Position numbers and translations under genes: made by a program. The notes under the pieces are model-generated. The model was given only the letters and a program-made list of their open reading frames with translations. It made no database searches and had not been told where the DNA came from. A stretch of DNA of 64,000 nucleotides from Paractinoplanes polyasparticus. Its GTDB lineage: Bacteria > Actinomycetota > Actinomycetes > Mycobacteriales > Micromonosporaceae. How positions within the stretch are numbered: position 1 is the stretch's first letter; each line of letters opens with the position of its first letter. This document shows, in pieces, positions 49,171 through 58,145 of the stretch. The stretch spans positions 54,546-118,545 of the forward strand of contig NZ_JAHWFK010000006.1 in the NCBI RefSeq assembly GCF_019710575.1, written 5' to 3'.

Positions 49171-49628
49171 ACCTCGGGTGACGAGGGGCCGGTGGGGCGG
49201 CGGCGCAGCTCCTCGACGTAGTCGTCGGGGGCGCCCGCCTTCTCGGCCGCGGTGGCGATCTCGCTCAGGTACCACGCCGTGGGCAGGCCGCCCTCGTAGC
49301 CGGCGAAGACGTAGACCCAGGCGCTGAACTCGCCCTCGAGCGTCGATACACGCACGGTGACCTTTTGGTATGCGCCCGCAGTCACCCCCTCGACCTCGTC
49401 GAGTTGTGACGCATCCCACGGGTGGACGTCGTAGAGCGACACGAAGACGCGGTCGCCGGGCGACTCGACGATCGTCGTGACGGCGCCCTCGCTGCCGATT
49501 TCCCCCTCACCGGCAAAGGTCAGGCGCCAGCCTTCTATCCACCCCACGCCCACCATGGGCGAGTGCGGACAGTAGGCCCGCATGCGGGCCGGGTCGAGGT
49601 TTGAGCCATACGCGGCGTAATGACGCAC
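49167..49628 (-). CDS. Gamma-glutamylcyclotransferase-like (GGCT/AIG2) protein
   Basis: 153 residues from GTG 49628 (MRHYAAYGSNLDPARM). The YAAYGSNLD signature, GWRLTFAGEGEI, the middle segment VFVSLYDVHPWDASQLDEVE with the conserved acidic residues, and the WVYVFAGYE strand fit the GGCT fold. It probably acts on gamma-glutamyl or similar amine adducts in the cytosol. Divergent from the lpdA-like gene with 90 bases between starts. Confidence 0.88.
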   Translation of the reverse strand: MRHYAAYGSNLDPARMRAYCPHSPMVGVGWIEGWRLTFAGEGEIGSEGAVTTIVESPGDRVFVSLYDVHPWDASQLDEVEGVTAGAYQKVTVRVSTLEGEFSAWVYVFAGYEGGLPTAWYLSEIATAAEKAGAPDDYVEELRRRPTGPSSPEV

Positions 49629-49718
49629 GGCGATGACGATAGCCGGACAGGGCGGTCGTGGAGAATACAAGGAGTGCGTGTCGGCACAACTGCCATGCGG
49701 GAAGAGGGTTGGAACGCT

Positions 49719-51119
49719 GTGAGCCGGATCGTGATCATCGGTGGGGGACCGGGCGGGTACGAGGCGGCCCTGGTCGCCGCGCAACTCGACGCGGACGTCA
49801 CCCTCGTCGAAGCGGAGGGCCCGGGCGGCGCCTGCGTGCTGACCGACTGTGTGCCCTCCAAGACCTTCATCGCGAGCTCCGAGGTCATGACGGGGTACCG
49901 GCACAACGAGCGCTTCGGCATCCGTTCGGCCGGGCTCGAGGGCGTGTCGGTCGACGCGGTGGCGGTCAACGCGCGGGTCAAGAAGCTCGCCCTGGCCCAG
50001 TCGGCTGACATCCACGCCAAGCTGATCAAGGCCGGGGTCGACGTGGTGCACGGCCGGGCCCGGCTGGGGGAGGACACTCTCGGCCACACCCACCAGGTGC
50101 TCGTCACGCCTCACGACGGGGATACGTACGCGGTGGAGGCCACCACTGTGCTGCTGGCGACGGGCGCCACGCCCCGGGTGCTGGCGACCGCCCAGCCCGA
50201 CGGTGAGCGCATCCTCGACTGGCGTCAGCTCTACGACCTCACCGAGCTGCCGTCCCACCTCATCGTGATCGGCTCGGGTGTGACCGGCGCCGAGTTCGCC
50301 AGCGCCTACCTGGCCATGGGCGTGCAGGTCACCCTGGTCTCGAGCCGCGAGCGGGTGATGCCGCACGAGGACGCCGACGCCGCGATGGCGATCGAGCGGG
50401 TCTTCCGCGAGCGCGGCATGTCCATTCTCAGCCAGTCCCGCGGCAAGTCCGTGGTCAACACCGGCTCCGGGGTGCAGGTCACGCTGGGCGACGGCCAGGT
50501 CGTCGAGGGCTCGCACGCGCTCATCGCGGTCGGCGCGGTGCCCAACACGGCGGCGCTCGGGCTCGAGGAGTACGGCGTGCAGGTCGGCAACGGCGGCTAT
50601 GTGACCGTCGACCGGGTGTCGCGCACCAACGTGCCCGGCATCTACGCCGCCGGCGACTGCACCGGGGTGCTGCCGCTGGCCAGCGTGGCCGCCATGCAGG
50701 GCCGCATCGCCATCTGGCACGCGATGGGCGAGGCGGTGGCGCCGCTGCGGTTGCGTACGGTCTCGGCCAACGTCTTCACCGACCCCGAGCTGGCCACCGT
50801 GGGCGTCTCACAGAACGACGTGGACGCGGGCCGGGTGCCGGCGCGCCAGGTGATGCTGCCGCTGACCGGCAACGCGCGGGCCAAGATGGCCGACCTGCAC
50901 GACGGTTTCGTGAAGCTCTTCTGCCGCCCCGCGACCGGTCAGATCGTGGGCGGGGTGGTGGTCGCGCCCAAGGCGAGCGAGCTGATCCTGCCGATCACGA
51001 TGGCGATCGAGAACAACCTGACCGTGGACCAGCTGGCCCACACGATCACTATCTACCCGTCGTTGTCGGGGTCGATCGCGGAAGCGGCGCGTCAGCTGAT
51101 GCAGCACGAGCTGCAGTAG
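49719..51119 (+). CDS. lpdA: LpdA-type NAD(P)H quinone dehydrogenase (lipoamide-dehydrogenase fold)
   Basis: About 466 residues from GTG 49719 (MSRIVIIGGGPGGYEAAL); ATG 49695 is an alternative. FAD site at the start, ACVLTDCVPSKT with a Cys-x4-Cys pair at the redox-disulfide position, NAD site VIGSGVTGAEFA, second FAD motif GIYAAGDCTG, and the C-terminal HTITIYPSLSGSIAEAA where classical lipoamide dehydrogenases have the His-Glu dyad. As I recall, the Mycobacterium protein Rv3303c is a quinone reductase rather than a true lipoamide dehydrogenase, and the context here agrees. The last 71 bases overlap the convergent dedA gene. Confidence 0.9.
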   Translation: MSRIVIIGGGPGGYEAALVAAQLDADVTLVEAEGPGGACVLTDCVPSKTFIASSEVMTGYRHNERFGIRSAGLEGVSVDAVAVNARVKKLALAQSADIHAKLIKAGVDVVHGRARLGEDTLGHTHQVLVTPHDGDTYAVEATTVLLATGATPRVLATAQPDGERILDWRQLYDLTELPSHLIVIGSGVTGAEFASAYLAMGVQVTLVSSRERVMPHEDADAAMAIERVFRERGMSILSQSRGKSVVNTGSGVQVTLGDGQVVEGSHALIAVGAVPNTAALGLEEYGVQVGNGGYVTVDRVSRTNVPGIYAAGDCTGVLPLASVAAMQGRIAIWHAMGEAVAPLRLRTVSANVFTDPELATVGVSQNDVDAGRVPARQVMLPLTGNARAKMADLHDGFVKLFCRPATGQIVGGVVVAPKASELILPITMAIENNLTVDQLAHTITIYPSLSGSIAEAARQLMQHELQ

Positions 51120-51861
51120 CGTCCGGCTCGGCGGCCTGGTGGAAATCGGCGGCCCCGGCCCCGGCGGCGAGAGCCCGCTCGAGGTCGAGGGCCGCCGCCT
51201 GCTCGGCCGCGACGGCGAGCTGACGAGCCTCGTCCTTGCGGCCCCCGAAGAGGGCCAGGATCCAGCCGGCGGTGCCGAAGACGACGGCGGCGGTGGCGGC
51301 GATGGCGAACAGCCGCCAGGCCGACTGGGTGATCGCCGTGCCGCCGATGTGGCCGACCAGGCCGCCGTACGAACCCCAGGCGATCGCGGCGGCGCCGTCG
51401 TACAGGACGAAGAGCTTGACCGGGTAGCCGCGCCGGCCGGCGTGGAAGCCGGCCGCCATGCGCCCGCCCGGCACGAACCGGCAGAGCAGCAGGACGAGCG
51501 GGCCCGGCCGGCGGAGGCCGCGGGTGAAGCGGGCGGCCGCCAGCTTCGTACGGGAAGGGTCTTTGGCTTCGTCGTCGTGCCGGGGGGCGTAGCGGGCGCG
51601 TAAGGCGGCCAGCCGGCCCGTGCCCCGGTCAGCGCTGCTGCGGCCGAGAACGAACGCGATGGCGTCGCCGGTGAACATGCCCAGCGCCCCGACCAGGATG
51701 ACCAGAGCAAGATCCAGATTGCCGTAGACAGTCAGCGCGCCGGATGTGATCATGATCGCCTGGATCGGCACCACCGGGATCAGCGCGTCGATGGCGAGGA
51801 AGCCGAAAAGAGCAAGGTACGCCCATGCCGGTGTTGCCATCATGGTCAACAGTTCGGTCAT
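51049..51861 (-). CDS. DedA-family membrane protein
   Basis: 270 residues from ATG 51861 (MTELLTMMATPAWAYLALF). Membrane segments surround the VTT/DedA core: FLAIDALIPVVPIQAIMITS, GALGMFTGDAIAFVLGR, LLCRFVPGGRMAAGFHAGRR, and WGSYGGLVGHIGGTA with conserved glycines. DedA proteins are proposed phospholipid flippases or proton-dependent transporters. The C-terminal tail of some 60 residues is Ala-rich and soluble; its last 23 codons overlap the end of lpdA on the other strand, so this tail may be a recent extension. Confidence 0.88.
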   Translation of the reverse strand: MTELLTMMATPAWAYLALFGFLAIDALIPVVPIQAIMITSGALTVYGNLDLALVILVGALGMFTGDAIAFVLGRSSADRGTGRLAALRARYAPRHDDEAKDPSRTKLAAARFTRGLRRPGPLVLLLCRFVPGGRMAAGFHAGRRGYPVKLFVLYDGAAAIAWGSYGGLVGHIGGTAITQSAWRLFAIAATAAVVFGTAGWILALFGGRKDEARQLAVAAEQAAALDLERALAAGAGAADFHQAAEPDATAARAASADAPLPRSTPTTTGR

Positions 51862-52195
51862 CGGTCTCGCCACCTCGCGGCTTTGTATCGGGGCCCACGA
51901 CATTGTCCGTGGAGTCACCTGAGAATGTGCTGTGTTCAGCATGCTCCCTGATCAGACCCGGTCGTCGGTGATGCCTGACACGGTAAGGCCTCGATGCCTG
52001 CGGTGCCTGTCATTTTCGGGACGCTGCCGTCTCGTAAGGGCGTTCGGTCCCCATTTGTCCGAGCGATTTTTCGCCGAAGCGCGGCGGGCGTACCGTGAAG
52101 TTGCCGGAACTCCGGGTCCCCCGTTCTCGGTGTGCCGGCCGGTGGGCCGTCCGTAGGTCCCGTACGGGCGGCCCACCCCTGCCTCACCTACGCTG
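51862..52195 (+). other. 334-base intergenic region with the divergent dedA and GNAT promoters
   Basis: No gene is supported here. A 74-codon rightward frame starting at 51932 has no homology-like features or ribosome binding site. The region must hold promoters for the leftward dedA and rightward GNAT genes, but no clear -35/-10 pair was recognised. Confidence 0.45.
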
Positions 52196-52744
52196 GTGCG
52201 CGTGCCTGCGCTGGTCCCGCCCACAGTCGATGCCCGGCCGTCGTTCCTGGCCGCGATGGACGAATACGTGGCCGAGGGCCGCGGCGGTCCGGATGACTTC
52301 AGCAACATCGGAGCCGACCTCCGCGCGTACGCGTCGACCTGGTCGAGCCCGGCGGGCTTCGCGGACTTTGTCGGCTTCCTGCTTGCGCAGCGCCGGGAAG
52401 AGACACCCCGGCCGCCTGGCTACGTGCCGACGACGGTGCTGTGGTGGCTCGAGGGCGAGGTCTACCTGGGCCGCCTCAACATCCGCCACCGCCTCGCGCC
52501 CGGTCCCGCCGGCGAACGCAACGGTCACATCGGTTACGACGTACGCCCCTCGGCCCGCCGCCAGGGCCACGCCACCGCCATGCTGGCCGCGGCACGGCCG
52601 GTGGCGGCCGCTCTGGGCCTTCCCAAGGTGCTCATAACCTGCGACTTCGACAACCAGCCATCCCGCCGAACCATCGAACGCAACGGCGGCATCCCGGCCG
52701 CCCGCCGCGACGAAAAGCTCCGCTACTGGCTGGCCACCACCTGA
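52196..52744 (+). CDS. GNAT-family N-acetyltransferase
   Basis: 182 residues from GTG 52196 (GTG 52202 is an alternative). Predicted RimJ-like fold: VLWWLEGEVYLGRLNIRHRL, GHIGYDVRPSARRQGHATAM with the acetyl-CoA loop, and LITCDFDNQPSRRTIERNGG near the end, where Asn and Glu often contact CoA. The substrate is unknown. It is followed by non-coding repeat DNA. Confidence 0.87.
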   Translation: MRVPALVPPTVDARPSFLAAMDEYVAEGRGGPDDFSNIGADLRAYASTWSSPAGFADFVGFLLAQRREETPRPPGYVPTTVLWWLEGEVYLGRLNIRHRLAPGPAGERNGHIGYDVRPSARRQGHATAMLAAARPVAAALGLPKVLITCDFDNQPSRRTIERNGGIPAARRDEKLRYWLATT

Positions 52745-52754
52745 GCCCGCTGCC

Positions 52755-52979
52755 GGAGTGGTGGCCGGCTCCCTCGTCTGGGGCTGCTGCTGTAGCGCCG
52801 GCCGGCTCACCGTGTGGGTCTGCTGGTATGGCGTTGGCCGGTTCGCCGTCTGGGGTTGTCGCTGTGGCGGTGGCCGGTTCGCCGTCTGGGGCTGTCGCTG
52901 TGGCGCTGGCCGGTTCGCTGCCTGGCGTCACTGCTGTGGCGCCGACCGGCTCCCGCCTTGGGCTCCTCCTGTCGCGCCG
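52755..52979. repeat. 36-bp tandem repeat array, about six copies
   Basis: A GGCCGG-centred unit recurs at 52763, 52800, 52836, 52872, 52908 and 52944, a spacing of 36 (once 37) bases. Unit consensus begins GGCCGGTTCGCCGTCTGGG and ends with GCTGTCGCTGTGGCG. Because 36 is divisible by 3, all six frames stay open over it and translate to repeats such as GSPSGAVAVALA; none has a good start site or codon pattern. Confidence 0.8.
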
Positions 52980-52984
52980 ACCGC

Positions 52985-53290
52985 GACGACAGGCTTTGCC
53001 AGTGCCTCGCGAGGAGTGCCGTTCCTGTGGTGGCGACAAAGGCTTCGCCAGTGGCTCATGAGCGGAGGCCATTCGTTGGCGTCGAGGGCCGCGAAAGGCT
53101 TCGCCAGTGGCGCGCGAGGGGAGCCGCTCCTGTGGCGTCCCGCGGCGACGAAAGCTCTGCCACCGGCCCACCAACGGGGCCGCTTCTGTCGCGCTTGCCG
53201 TGAGGGAAGCTCCGCTACCGGCTCACCTTGGGGCCGCTTTTCCGGCGCCGGTCGCCGCCACACTGCCGTGGCGGTCGCTGCCACACTGCC
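52985..53290. repeat. Second, degenerate tandem repeat array, about 55 bp, five copies
   Basis: Copies begin near 52992, 53041, 53097, 53154 and 53209 with a GGCTTCGCCAGTGGC-like core followed by GAGGGGAGCCGCTCCTGTGG-like sequence. Spacing varies from 49 to 57 bases. With the preceding array this fills the 559-base space between the GNAT gene and accA, in which no gene is supported. Confidence 0.65.
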
Positions 53291-53303
53291 GTGCCGCTTG
53301 CGG

Positions 53304-55052
53304 TCACTCGATGTTGCACACCACTGAGCCGGCGGTGACGGACTCTCCGACCTTTACCGACAGGCCGGACACCGTGCCGGCCTGGTGGGCGGTGAGCGGC
53401 TGCTCCATCTTCATGGCCTCGACGACCACGATCACGTCGCCTTCGGACACGTTGTCGCCGTCGGCTACGGCCACCTTGACGACTGTGCCCTGCATCGGGG
53501 CGGTCAGTGCCGCGCCGCTCGCCTGGGTCTGGGCGCCCCCGCCGCCGCGGCGCGGAGCCGGTCGCGCGGCCGCGGCTGGGCCCGGGCCGGCGCGCAGCAG
53601 TTTCGACGGCAGCTTGACCTCGAGGCGCTTGCCGCCGACCTCGACGACGACCGTCTCGCGCTCTTCGGCGCCCGGCGCGGCCTCGCCGCTCGCGGTGAAA
53701 GGTTCGATGCCGCCTTCCCACTCCGTCTCGATCCATCGGGTGTGGACGGTGAACGGCTCGGACGTGAAGGCGGGGTCGCGCACCACTGCGCGGTGGAACG
53801 GCAGCACCGTGGCCAGCCCGGTGATGACTGTTTCGTCGAGAACCCGGCGCGAGCGTTCCAGGGCCTCTTCCCGCGTACGGCCGGAAACGATGATCTTGGC
53901 TAGTAGGGAGTCGAAGTTTCCGCCGACGACGCTGCCGGCCTCGACCCCCGCGTCGACCCGGACACCGGGGCCGAGCGGCCACACCAGCGCCTCGACCGCG
54001 CCGGGGGCCGGCAGGAAGTTGCGGCCCGGGTCTTCGCCGTTGATGCGGAACTCGATGGAGTGGCCGCGCGGGACCGGATCGCTCGTGAACCGCAGCGGCT
54101 CGCCCGCGGCGATGCGGAACTGCTCGCGTACGAGATCAATTCCGGCCGTTTCCTCGCTGACCGGGTGCTCGACCTGGAGGCGGGTGTTGACCTCGAGGAA
54201 GGAGATCGTGCCGTCCTGGCCGACCAGGTATTCGACCGTGCCCGCACCGTGATAGCCGGCCTCGCGGCAGATCGCCTTCGCGCTCTCGTGAATGGACGCT
54301 CGCTGCTGGTCGCTCAGGAACGGGGCCGGCGCCTCCTCGACGAGCTTCTGATGCCGCCGTTGCAGGGAGCAGTCACGCGTGCCGACCACGATGACCGTGC
54401 CGTGCGTGTCGGCCAGCACCTGTGCCTCGACGTGCCGCGGGCGGTCGAGATAGCGCTCGACGAAGCATTCGCCCCGCCCGAACGCCGCCACCGCCTCGCG
54501 CGTCGCGCTCTCGAACAGGGCCGGGATCTCGTCGATCGTGCGCGCGACCTTGAGCCCGCGCCCGCCGCCGCCGAACGCCGCCTTGATGGCCACGGGCAGA
54601 CCGTGCTGCTCGGCGAACGCCACGATCTCGGTCGCGTCGGCCACCGGCTCGGCCGTGCCCGGCACCAGCGGCGCGCCGGCCCGCTGGGCGATGTGCCGGG
54701 CGGTGACCTTGTCGCCCAGGTCGCGGATCGCCTGCGGGGTCGGGCCGATCCAGGTCAGCCCCGCGTCGAGCACCGCCTGGGCGAAATCGGCATTCTCGGA
54801 GAGGAAACCGTAGCCCGGATGGACCGCGTCGGCGCCGCTGCGCGCGGCGACCTCGAGCAGCTTGCCGATGCTCAGGTAGGTCTCGGCCGCGGTCTCGCCC
54901 ACCAGCGCGTACGCCTCGTCGGCGAGCCGGGCGGCCAGCGCGTCACGGTCGCTGTCGGCGTAGACGGCGACGCTGGTCAGTCCGGCGTCCTGACAGGCCC
55001 GGATGACCCGGACGGCGATCTCGCCACGGTTGGCGATCAATACCTTGCGCAC
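53304..55052 (-). CDS. accA: Acyl-CoA carboxylase alpha subunit (biotin carboxylase plus biotin carrier)
   Basis: 582 residues from GTG 55052. Biotin carboxylase domain about 1-450: [34 protein letters not shown]-grasp glycine loop [28 protein letters not shown] and [12 protein letters not shown]. An Ala/Pro/Gly linker precedes the BCCP domain, with the biotinyl Lys in EAMKMEQP near residue 546. It carboxylates biotin for acetyl-, propionyl- or longer-chain CoA carboxylases, joined to a separate beta subunit and the small epsilon subunit (accE at 61197). Its usual neighbours maf and accE are displaced by inserted genes. Confidence 0.96.
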   Translation of the reverse strand: MRKVLIANRGEIAVRVIRACQDAGLTSVAVYADSDRDALAARLADEAYALVGETAAETYLSIGKLLEVAARSGADAVHPGYGFLSENADFAQAVLDAGLTWIGPTPQAIRDLGDKVTARHIAQRAGAPLVPGTAEPVADATEIVAFAEQHGLPVAIKAAFGGGGRGLKVARTIDEIPALFESATREAVAAFGRGECFVERYLDRPRHVEAQVLADTHGTVIVVGTRDCSLQRRHQKLVEEAPAPFLSDQQRASIHESAKAICREAGYHGAGTVEYLVGQDGTISFLEVNTRLQVEHPVSEETAGIDLVREQFRIAAGEPLRFTSDPVPRGHSIEFRINGEDPGRNFLPAPGAVEALVWPLGPGVRVDAGVEAGSVVGGNFDSLLAKIIVSGRTREEALERSRRVLDETVITGLATVLPFHRAVVRDPAFTSEPFTVHTRWIETEWEGGIEPFTASGEAAPGAEERETVVVEVGGKRLEVKLPSKLLRAGPGPAAAARPAPRRGGGGAQTQASGAALTAPMQGTVVKVAVADGDNVSEGDVIVVVEAMKMEQPLTAHQAGTVSGLSVKVGESVTAGSVVCNIE

Positions 55053-55096
55053 GGGCTGAGCCTAGCCGCAGCGGCCGACAGTTTTACGCTGACGGA

Positions 55097-55699
55097 GTGT
55101 CCGCGACCCGCATGATGATCCTCGGCCTGGTGCAGTGGCTGGAGCCGGTGCACGGCTATGACGTAAGGCGTGAGCTGCTGAGCTGGAGCGCCGACAAATG
55201 GGCCAACGTCCAACCGGGGTCGATCTATCACGGTCTGCGCAAGTTGACCGATGAGGGGTTGTTGCGGGAGGTCGCCACCGAGCAGGTGGGTGGCCGTCCC
55301 GCGCGTACGACGTACGAAACCACCGACAAGGGCAAAGCGGAGTTCCAGGCGCTGTTGAGGAACGGCTGGTGGAACCTGACGCCGGGGCCCGATCCCTTCA
55401 TGGCCGCGTTCTCCTTTCTGCCCGCGCTTCCCCGCGAGGAGTCCGCGGCGGCGCTGCGAAACCGGGCAAACCAGCTGCGGGCAGGCGTGCAGCAGCTCGA
55501 GGCTGCGACCAAGGCCGACTGGGCCGACAACAAACCGGCTTTCGTGGCGTGGATGTGGGAGCGCAGCATCGCGATGGCCGAGGCCGAGATCGCCTGGTGC
55601 GAGCGCACGGCCCGCCGCATCGAGACGATGGGGGACGCCTGGCAGACCCTGAACGAGGCGCGGGAGACCGCTGCCGACGCCGAAATCAAGTTTGACTAG
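55097..55699 (+). CDS. PadR-family transcriptional regulator
   Basis: 200 residues from GTG 55097. Winged helix with PadR signatures: MILGLVQWLEPVHGYDVRREL, WANVQPGSIYHGLRKLTDEG, and ARTTYETTDKGKAEF. The C-terminal half is helical and Trp-rich (PadR_C-like) for dimer formation. It lies directly upstream of a drrAB-like ABC exporter, and a near-perfect 24-base palindrome covers its stop codon, so it probably represses the exporter. Divergent from accA by 44 bases, where an AGTTTTAC half-site (55080-55087) is also seen. Confidence 0.92.
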   Translation: MSATRMMILGLVQWLEPVHGYDVRRELLSWSADKWANVQPGSIYHGLRKLTDEGLLREVATEQVGGRPARTTYETTDKGKAEFQALLRNGWWNLTPGPDPFMAAFSFLPALPREESAAALRNRANQLRAGVQQLEAATKADWADNKPAFVAWMWERSIAMAEAEIAWCERTARRIETMGDAWQTLNEARETAADAEIKFD

Positions 55700-55709
55700 T
55701 AAAACTTGA
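55686..55709. promoter_or_regulatory. PadR-type operator candidate
   Basis: TCAAGTTT (55686-55693) and AAACTTGA (55702-55709) are exact inverted arms around GACTAGTA; the central ACTAGT is itself palindromic, so 22 of 24 bases are symmetric. It overlaps the padR stop codon and ends 20 bases before the exporter ATPase start. Confidence 0.65.
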
Positions 55710-55728
55710 CGGTCGTAGGCTCCCCTGC

Positions 55729-56673
55729 ATGATTGAGACGCGCGGGCTACGCAAGTCGTTCGTGTCGCGCCAGGGGCGCGAGAAAAAGACGGTCGAGGCC
55801 GTACGCGGTGTCGACCTCACCGTCGCCGAGGGCGAGATTTTCGGCTTCCTCGGTCCCAACGGGGCCGGCAAGACCACTACGCTGCGCATGCTGGCCACGC
55901 TGATCGTGCCCGACGACGGCTCGGCCACGATCGCCGGCGCCGACCTGCGCGCCGATCCGGGCGAGGTGCGCCGTCGCATCGGCTATGTCGCCCAGGGTGG
56001 CAGCACCTGGGATGATTCCACCGCCCGCGAGGAACTGGTTCTCCAGGCACGCCTCTACGGCGCCTCCAAGAGTGATGCGCTCGCCCGGGCCGCGCGCGTC
56101 CTCGAGGGGTTCCAGCTGACCGAGTACGCCGACCGCAAGTGCAAGACCTACTCCGGGGGCCAGCGGCGGCGGGTCGACATCGCGCTCGGCATCATCCACG
56201 AGCCCAAGGTCGTCTTCCTCGACGAGCCGACCACCGGACTCGACCCGCAGAGCCGGGCCCACATGTGGGACGAGATCAGACGGCTGCGCGCGGAGGGCAT
56301 GACCGTCTTCATCACGACCCACTACCTGGATGAGGCCGACGCGCTCTGCGACCGCATCTCCATCATGGACAACGGCGAGATCGTCGCCTCCGGCACGCCG
56401 GCCGAACTCAAACGCGAGATCTCGGGCGACGTCGTGCGGGTCGGCCTCCCGGTCGACGCTGTCCCGGCGGCGGTCCAGGCCCTGACTTCCTACAAGACCG
56501 AGACGTACGAGGACAACGTGCGCCTCTACGTCGAGGACGGCGCCGTGGCGATCCCGCAGATCCTGCGCGCCCTCGACGCGGCCGGCGTCCCACTCGGCAC
56601 CGTCGAGTTGCACCGGCCCAGCCTCGACGACGTGTTCCTCACCAAGACCGGCCGATCGCTGCGGGAGAGCTGA
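55729..56673 (+). CDS. ABC exporter ATP-binding protein (DrrA family)
   Basis: 314 residues. Walker A GPNGAGKTT, Q-loop VAQGGSTWDDSTA, signature YSGGQRRRVDIAL, Walker B VVFLDEPTTGLD, and the DrrA-type C-terminal domain of about 90 residues ending with LDDVFLTKTGRSL. Family members power drug, antibiotic or lipid export with a DrrB-type permease. Its start lies 29 bases after padR; the permease gene follows within 3 bases. Natural substrate unknown. Confidence 0.93.
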   Translation: MIETRGLRKSFVSRQGREKKTVEAVRGVDLTVAEGEIFGFLGPNGAGKTTTLRMLATLIVPDDGSATIAGADLRADPGEVRRRIGYVAQGGSTWDDSTAREELVLQARLYGASKSDALARAARVLEGFQLTEYADRKCKTYSGGQRRRVDIALGIIHEPKVVFLDEPTTGLDPQSRAHMWDEIRRLRAEGMTVFITTHYLDEADALCDRISIMDNGEIVASGTPAELKREISGDVVRVGLPVDAVPAAVQALTSYKTETYEDNVRLYVEDGAVAIPQILRALDAAGVPLGTVELHRPSLDDVFLTKTGRSLRES

Positions 56674-56676
56674 GAA

Positions 56677-57432
56677 ATGAAGCTGCTGCGCGACACCTCA
56701 CTGATCTTCAACCGCCAGATGCAGTTGCTGCTGCGCAACCCGGTCTGGATTCTCGTCGGCGTCTTCCAGCCGGTGATGTACCTGCTGCTTTTCGCCCCAC
56801 TCCTCAAGCCGGCCCTGCAGGTGCCGACCAACGCCGAGGCGTACGAGATCTTCGTACCCGGTCTGCTCGTGCTCCTGGCCATCTTCGGCGGCCTGTTCCA
56901 GGGTTTCGGCCTCATCGCCGAGTTGCGGGCCGGCGTCATCGAACGGTCCCGGGTGACCCCCGTCAGCCGCCTGGCGCTGCTGCTGGGCCGCTCACTGCGC
57001 GACGTGGTGTCGCTGATCGCCCAGGCCGTCATCATCACGCTGCTGGCGCTGGTGTTCGACCTGCGGGTCTTCGTGCCCAACCTGCTGCTGGCCTACCTGA
57101 TGCTGGCCCTGATCTCGCTGATGACGTCCGCGCTTTCGTACGGCGTGGCTCTCGTGGTCAAGAGCGAAGATGCGCTGGCCCCGCTGATGAACACGGTCGC
57201 CCAGCCGGTGCTGCTGCTCAGCGGCATCCTGCTGCCGTTGACGTACGCCCCCGGCTGGCTCCAGGGCGTCGCCGACTGGAACCCGTTCTCCTGGGCGGTC
57301 AACGGCACGAGGGCGTTGTTCCGCGGCGATCTGGGAGCGCCGGATGTCTGGCAGGGCCTGCTCATCATGGCCGTGCTGGCCGTCGTGGCGGTGGGCTGGG
57401 CGGCAAGGGAGTTCGCCCGAAGCGTCCGTTGA
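56677..57432 (+). CDS. ABC-2 type exporter permease (DrrB family)
   Basis: 251 residues with six membrane helices. The ABC-2 motif order is kept: NPVWILVGVFQPVMYLLLF, YEIFVPGLLVLLAIFGGLFQ, ERSRVTPVSRLALLLGRSLRD and PLTYAPGWLQGVADWNPFSW followed by AVNGTRALFRG. It forms the membrane part of the padR-linked exporter. The ATG is preceded by GGGAG 8-10 bases upstream. It is convergent with maf, with 3 bases between the stops. Confidence 0.92.
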   Translation: MKLLRDTSLIFNRQMQLLLRNPVWILVGVFQPVMYLLLFAPLLKPALQVPTNAEAYEIFVPGLLVLLAIFGGLFQGFGLIAELRAGVIERSRVTPVSRLALLLGRSLRDVVSLIAQAVIITLLALVFDLRVFVPNLLLAYLMLALISLMTSALSYGVALVVKSEDALAPLMNTVAQPVLLLSGILLPLTYAPGWLQGVADWNPFSWAVNGTRALFRGDLGAPDVWQGLLIMAVLAVVAVGWAAREFARSVR

Positions 57433-57435
57433 CCC

Positions 57436-58035
57436 CTACTTCTTCCAGAGGGCGATGTAGGGCACGCCCATCTCGGCCAACAGGTTCCGGAGCAGGGGCA
57501 GCGACAGCCCGATGACGTTCCCGGGGTCGCCTTCGATACGCTCGACGAAGGCGCCCCCGCGGCCGTCCAACGTGAACGACCCGGCCACGTGCAGCGGTTC
57601 CCCGCTGGCCACATAGGCGGCGATTTCCTCATCGCTGATATCGGCGAAGTGCACGGTGGTGGTGCCGACCGCTTCGGCCTGCTTGCCGGTGACAAGGCTG
57701 GTCACGTGATGCCCGGTGTGCAGCACGCCGGCCCGCCCACGCATCCGCTTCCAACGCGCGGTGGCCTCTTCGCCGTTGGCCGGCTTGCCGAAAATCTCAC
57801 CCTCGAACGCCAGCACGGAATCACACCCGAGCACGACAACCCCCGGGTCGGCGTTCAACTGAGCGGCAATGGTGCGCGCCTTCATGCGCGCCAGCGCAAG
57901 ACAGAGCGAGTGCGCATCCGCAGCCTCAACGGTCGACTCATCCACGCCGCTGACCATGACGTCAGCCTCGATCCCGGCCGCACTGAGCAACCCTCGCCGA
58001 GCCGGACTGGCCGAAGCAAGAATCAACCGATACAC
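57436..58035 (-). CDS. maf: Maf-family nucleotide pyrophosphatase
   Basis: 199 residues from GTG 58035, with GGAGAAGG 6 bases upstream. LILASASPARRGLL is the Maf signature; VSGVDESTVEAAD, VVLGCDSVLAFEGE and the late GNVIGLSLPLLRNLL complete it. Maf proteins hydrolyse non-canonical or modified NTPs and can affect septation. In Mycobacterium and Streptomyces maf lies between accE and accA; here the mycosin gene is directly upstream on the same strand (110-base gap), so maf may now be read from the type VII-like genes. Confidence 0.93.
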   Translation of the reverse strand: MYRLILASASPARRGLLSAAGIEADVMVSGVDESTVEAADAHSLCLALARMKARTIAAQLNADPGVVVLGCDSVLAFEGEIFGKPANGEEATARWKRMRGRAGVLHTGHHVTSLVTGKQAEAVGTTTVHFADISDEEIAAYVASGEPLHVAGSFTLDGRGGAFVERIEGDPGNVIGLSLPLLRNLLAEMGVPYIALWKK

Positions 58036-58145
58036 AATGTCCTTCTCCACGCTCAAGAGGCTACAAGCCCCAACCGTGCGAAGGAGCACACAACCCGGCG
58101 TTCAGTCCCCAAACGAGACCGGCACAGCAATAATGCGTCGCGCTC

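Noticed and set aside
51932..52156. A possible 74-codon gene upstream of the GNAT gene
   Set aside because: No ribosome binding site, no family resemblance, Arg/Cys-rich composition.
52755..52979. CRISPR array
   Set aside because: The 36-base units are contiguous and degenerate, without unique spacers, and no cas gene is in the window.
52632..53174. Leftward 180-codon frame over the tandem repeats
   Set aside because: Openness results from repeat periodicity; no ribosome binding site, no conserved motif and Arg/Ala-rich text.
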